Shown here: positions 62,986 to 64,000 of the stretch, piece after piece
Position numbering within the stretch: position 1 is the first letter of the stretch
How the letters are laid out: each line of letters begins with the position of its first letter
Assembly: GCF_000020605.1 (NCBI RefSeq)
Contig: NC_012781.1
Coordinates: 496,001 to 560,000 of the forward strand
Origin: Agathobacter rectalis ATCC 33656
GTDB taxonomy: Bacteria > Bacillota > Clostridia > Lachnospirales > Lachnospiraceae
Direction of reading: 5' to 3'
DNA: 64,000 bases
Position numbers and translations under genes: made by a program
Notes under the pieces: generated by a model
Databases searched by the model: none
Told to the model about the DNA's origin: nothing
The model's input: the letters and a program-made list of their open reading frames with translations, nothing else

Positions 62986-63230
62986 TGGGAAATGATAAAA
63001 CGCTCTATGCCTGCTTTTGAAAAGATATACAAAAAATATAATAAATAATAGTTGATTATAACGAACAAAAAATACGCAAATGCCGAAAATTGTCTAAAAT
63101 TATACAGTTTTCGGCATTTTCAATGTATACTTTTTACAAAATCCGTGGAAAAGGGCTCCGTGTGACCGTTGTGTGACCAAAGAGGTGTATAATCTTATTC
63201 AAGAGGAAAACGTATAAATAAAATATGAGG
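62986..63230 (+). repeat. Right flank copy: aminotransferase 3' end, terminator and TGTGACC promoter
   Basis: The stretch opens with the last 20 or so codons of the aminotransferase (RSMPAFEKIYKKYNK, stop), mostly with silent changes relative to 24250-24311. A homologous terminator (TGCCGAAAATTG/CAGTTTTCGGCA) and the promoter motif TGTGACC (63161-63167), TGTGACC (63172-63178), TATAAT (63188-63193) follow. Only a 21-codon frame at 63302-63367 lies behind this promoter, with no sign of function. Confidence 0.8.
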
Positions 63231-63387
63231 ATAAGAACGCGTGCTTTGAGATAAGGAGTCGGAATATAATAGATTATCACAGAGCATACATAGGGACGAA
63301 AATGGAATTAAAGCCAGAAGCATTTAAAGGGATAATGTTCAAGGTAAAGAGAACGGAAAAAATTTAAAAAAAAATTTAAAAAAGTAC

Positions 63388-63419
63388 TTGCATTATTCGT
63401 TTGACCATGATATTATAAT
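63388..63419 (+). promoter_or_regulatory. Promoter of tRNA-Glu
   Basis: TTGCAT (63388-63393) and TATTAT (63411-63416) are 17 bases apart; an overlapping TATAAT lies at 63414-63419. The tRNA starts four or five bases after it. Confidence 0.65.
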
Positions 63420-63423
63420 ACAC

Positions 63424-63495
63424 GGTTCGTTGGTCAAGCGGTTAAGACGCCGCCCTCTCACGGCGGAAACACGGGTTCGATTCCCGTACGGACTG
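63424..63495 (+). tRNA. tRNA-Glu (CTC)
   Basis: Acceptor GGTTCGT pairs with ACGGACT (with G-T pairs), discriminator G. The anticodon stem CCGCC/GGCGG encloses the loop CTCTCAC, so the anticodon is CTC, reading GAG. The T-arm ACGGGTTCGATTCCCGT is canonical. CCA is not encoded. Confidence 0.92.
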
Positions 63496-63505
63496 CTAAG
63501 TATTT

Positions 63506-63547
63506 AAAGCCGGTACATTCATGGAAGCATGAATGTACCGGCTTTTT
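63506..63547 (+). terminator. Terminator after tRNA-Glu
   Basis: AAAGCCGGTACATTCATG and CATGAATGTACCGGCTTTTT form an 18-bp perfect stem around GAAG. The A-run before the stem also permits termination from the right. Confidence 0.9.
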
Positions 63548-63678
63548 CGTTGTATATATTCATATATGAGGCAGAGCTATTTATGAGCAGCTGCAGCTGA
63601 GGGACAGGACACAGCTTGCATGCTTTTACTATAAAAGTATGGTATAACATGAAAATATCTCAATAAGGAAATCTGCCC

Positions 63679-63738
63679 TTGCAATATACCCCACTGGGGT
63701 ATATAATACTCTTGAAGACAGATACCCATAAGGGGTAT
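63679..63738 (+). promoter_or_regulatory. Metal-responsive promoter with two palindromic CsoR-type operators
   Basis: TTGCAA (63679-63684) and TATAAT (63702-63707) are 17 bases apart. The spacer is filled by the perfect palindrome TATACCCCACTGGGGTATA (63685-63703). A second site, ATACCCATAAGGGGTAT, lies at 63722-63738 near the start of transcription. G/C-tract palindromes of this kind are bound by CsoR-family repressors; here the csoR-like gene itself follows, implying autoregulation. Confidence 0.8.
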
Positions 63739-63794
63739 AGTTAGACATGTAAAACAAATGCATAATGCGGAACAAAGAACAAATGGAGGTAGCC

Positions 63795-64000
63795 ATGACA
63801 GAAAAAGAAACCCAATGCTGTTGCTGCAACCGCAAAAAAGAGCGGTCAGAGAAGGAATATAAGGATCTCATCAACAGACTCAGCCGTATAGAGGGACAGA
63901 TCCGTGGAATCAAGCGTATGCTGGATGAGGATTGCTACTGCCCTGACATCATCACACAGGTGGCGGCCGCAAATGCTGCGCTCAACAGCTTCAATAAAGT
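63795..64000 (+). CDS. CsoR-family metal-sensing repressor (partial, cut by the window end)
   Basis: GGAGGTAGCC precedes the ATG. After a Cys-rich start (TQCCCCNRKK) the sequence LINRLSRIEGQIRGIKRMLD and CYCPDIITQVAAANAALNSF is the CsoR/RcnR (DUF156) fold, with a family-conserved Cys in the CYCPDI block. The protein represses metal-export genes until it binds copper or a related metal. The remaining C-terminal ligands lie outside the window, so the metal cannot be assigned. Confidence 0.9.
   Translation, partial: MTEKETQCCCCNRKKERSEKEYKDLINRLSRIEGQIRGIKRMLDEDCYCPDIITQVAAANAALNSFNK

Noticed and set aside
63302..63367. Small protein MELKPEAFKGIMFKVKRTEK
   Set aside because: Twenty-one codons, no ribosome site, and no sign of conservation; probably chance sequence behind the duplicated promoter.

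Overview
The window looks like chromosome from a low-GC Gram-positive gut anaerobe of the Lachnospiraceae, most like Agathobacter (Eubacterium) rectale or Roseburia. This rests on gene style rather than a database search: AT-rich DNA, strong AGGAGG ribosome sites, a LacI/MalEFG/GH13 maltodextrin cluster, a veg gene, a SEC-C type methionine aminopeptidase, DUF3794/LysM and DUF4317 proteins, and a Firmicutes-type secretion ATPase.

Region 1 (1-24.4 kb) is ordinary chromosome. It starts with a fragment of a repeat element and a tRNA-Tyr gene. A starch/maltodextrin cluster follows: a LacI-type regulator and a surface metallopeptidase on the minus strand, then malQ, a solute-binding lipoprotein, two permeases and a GH13 amylase lipoprotein on the plus strand. 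Two genes there look broken as given: malQ has an in-frame stop and altered catalytic residues, and the first permease has a +1 frameshift in an A-rich run near its start. Housekeeping genes follow (plsC, a PrcB-like lipoprotein, veg, DUF3794/LysM, a CwlO-like NlpC/P60 hydrolase, yqeY, map, DUF4317). Then come a TetM/EF-G-like GTPase fused to a Rae1/YacP NYN nuclease, and a class I/II aminotransferase. Two palindromic MITE-like elements (about 271 and 148 bp) lie between genes here.

Region 2 (24.4-62.8 kb) is a type VII secretion (T7SSb-like) island, all on the plus strand. It opens with a 1727-residue Ig-like surface protein anchored by a C-terminal helix. A signalling set follows (PP2C phosphatase, membrane Ser/Thr kinase, small TTVL-motif membrane protein, FHA protein). 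After that come small helical secretion partners, a large helical substrate, four tandem mosaic lipoproteins, WXG100 proteins, an LXG-like toxin ending in a TNT NAD-glycohydrolase domain, and a long array of orphan toxin tails, immunity genes and truncated copies. It ends with a YukD-like ubiquitin-fold protein and the EssC ATPase. Many copies carry deletions whose ends sit on short direct repeats, so the array appears to evolve by recombination. Three near-identical promoter + c-di-GMP-I (GEMM)-like riboswitch + terminator cassettes lie in the array. One is directly upstream of a WXG100 gene, and one is upstream of an Imm59-like gene, yukD and essC.

The island is bracketed by a diverged duplication of the 3' end of the aminotransferase gene, its terminator and a promoter with 11-bp-phased TGTGACC repeats (about 24.25-24.48 kb and 62.99-63.23 kb).

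Region 3 (63.4-64 kb) has tRNA-Glu(CTC), a strong terminator and the start of a CsoR-type metal-responsive repressor gene with palindromic operators in its promoter.

The observations most worth following are the apparent second-messenger control of a type VII effector array, the recombining lipoprotein/toxin-tail array, and the translational GTPase-Rae1 fusion.
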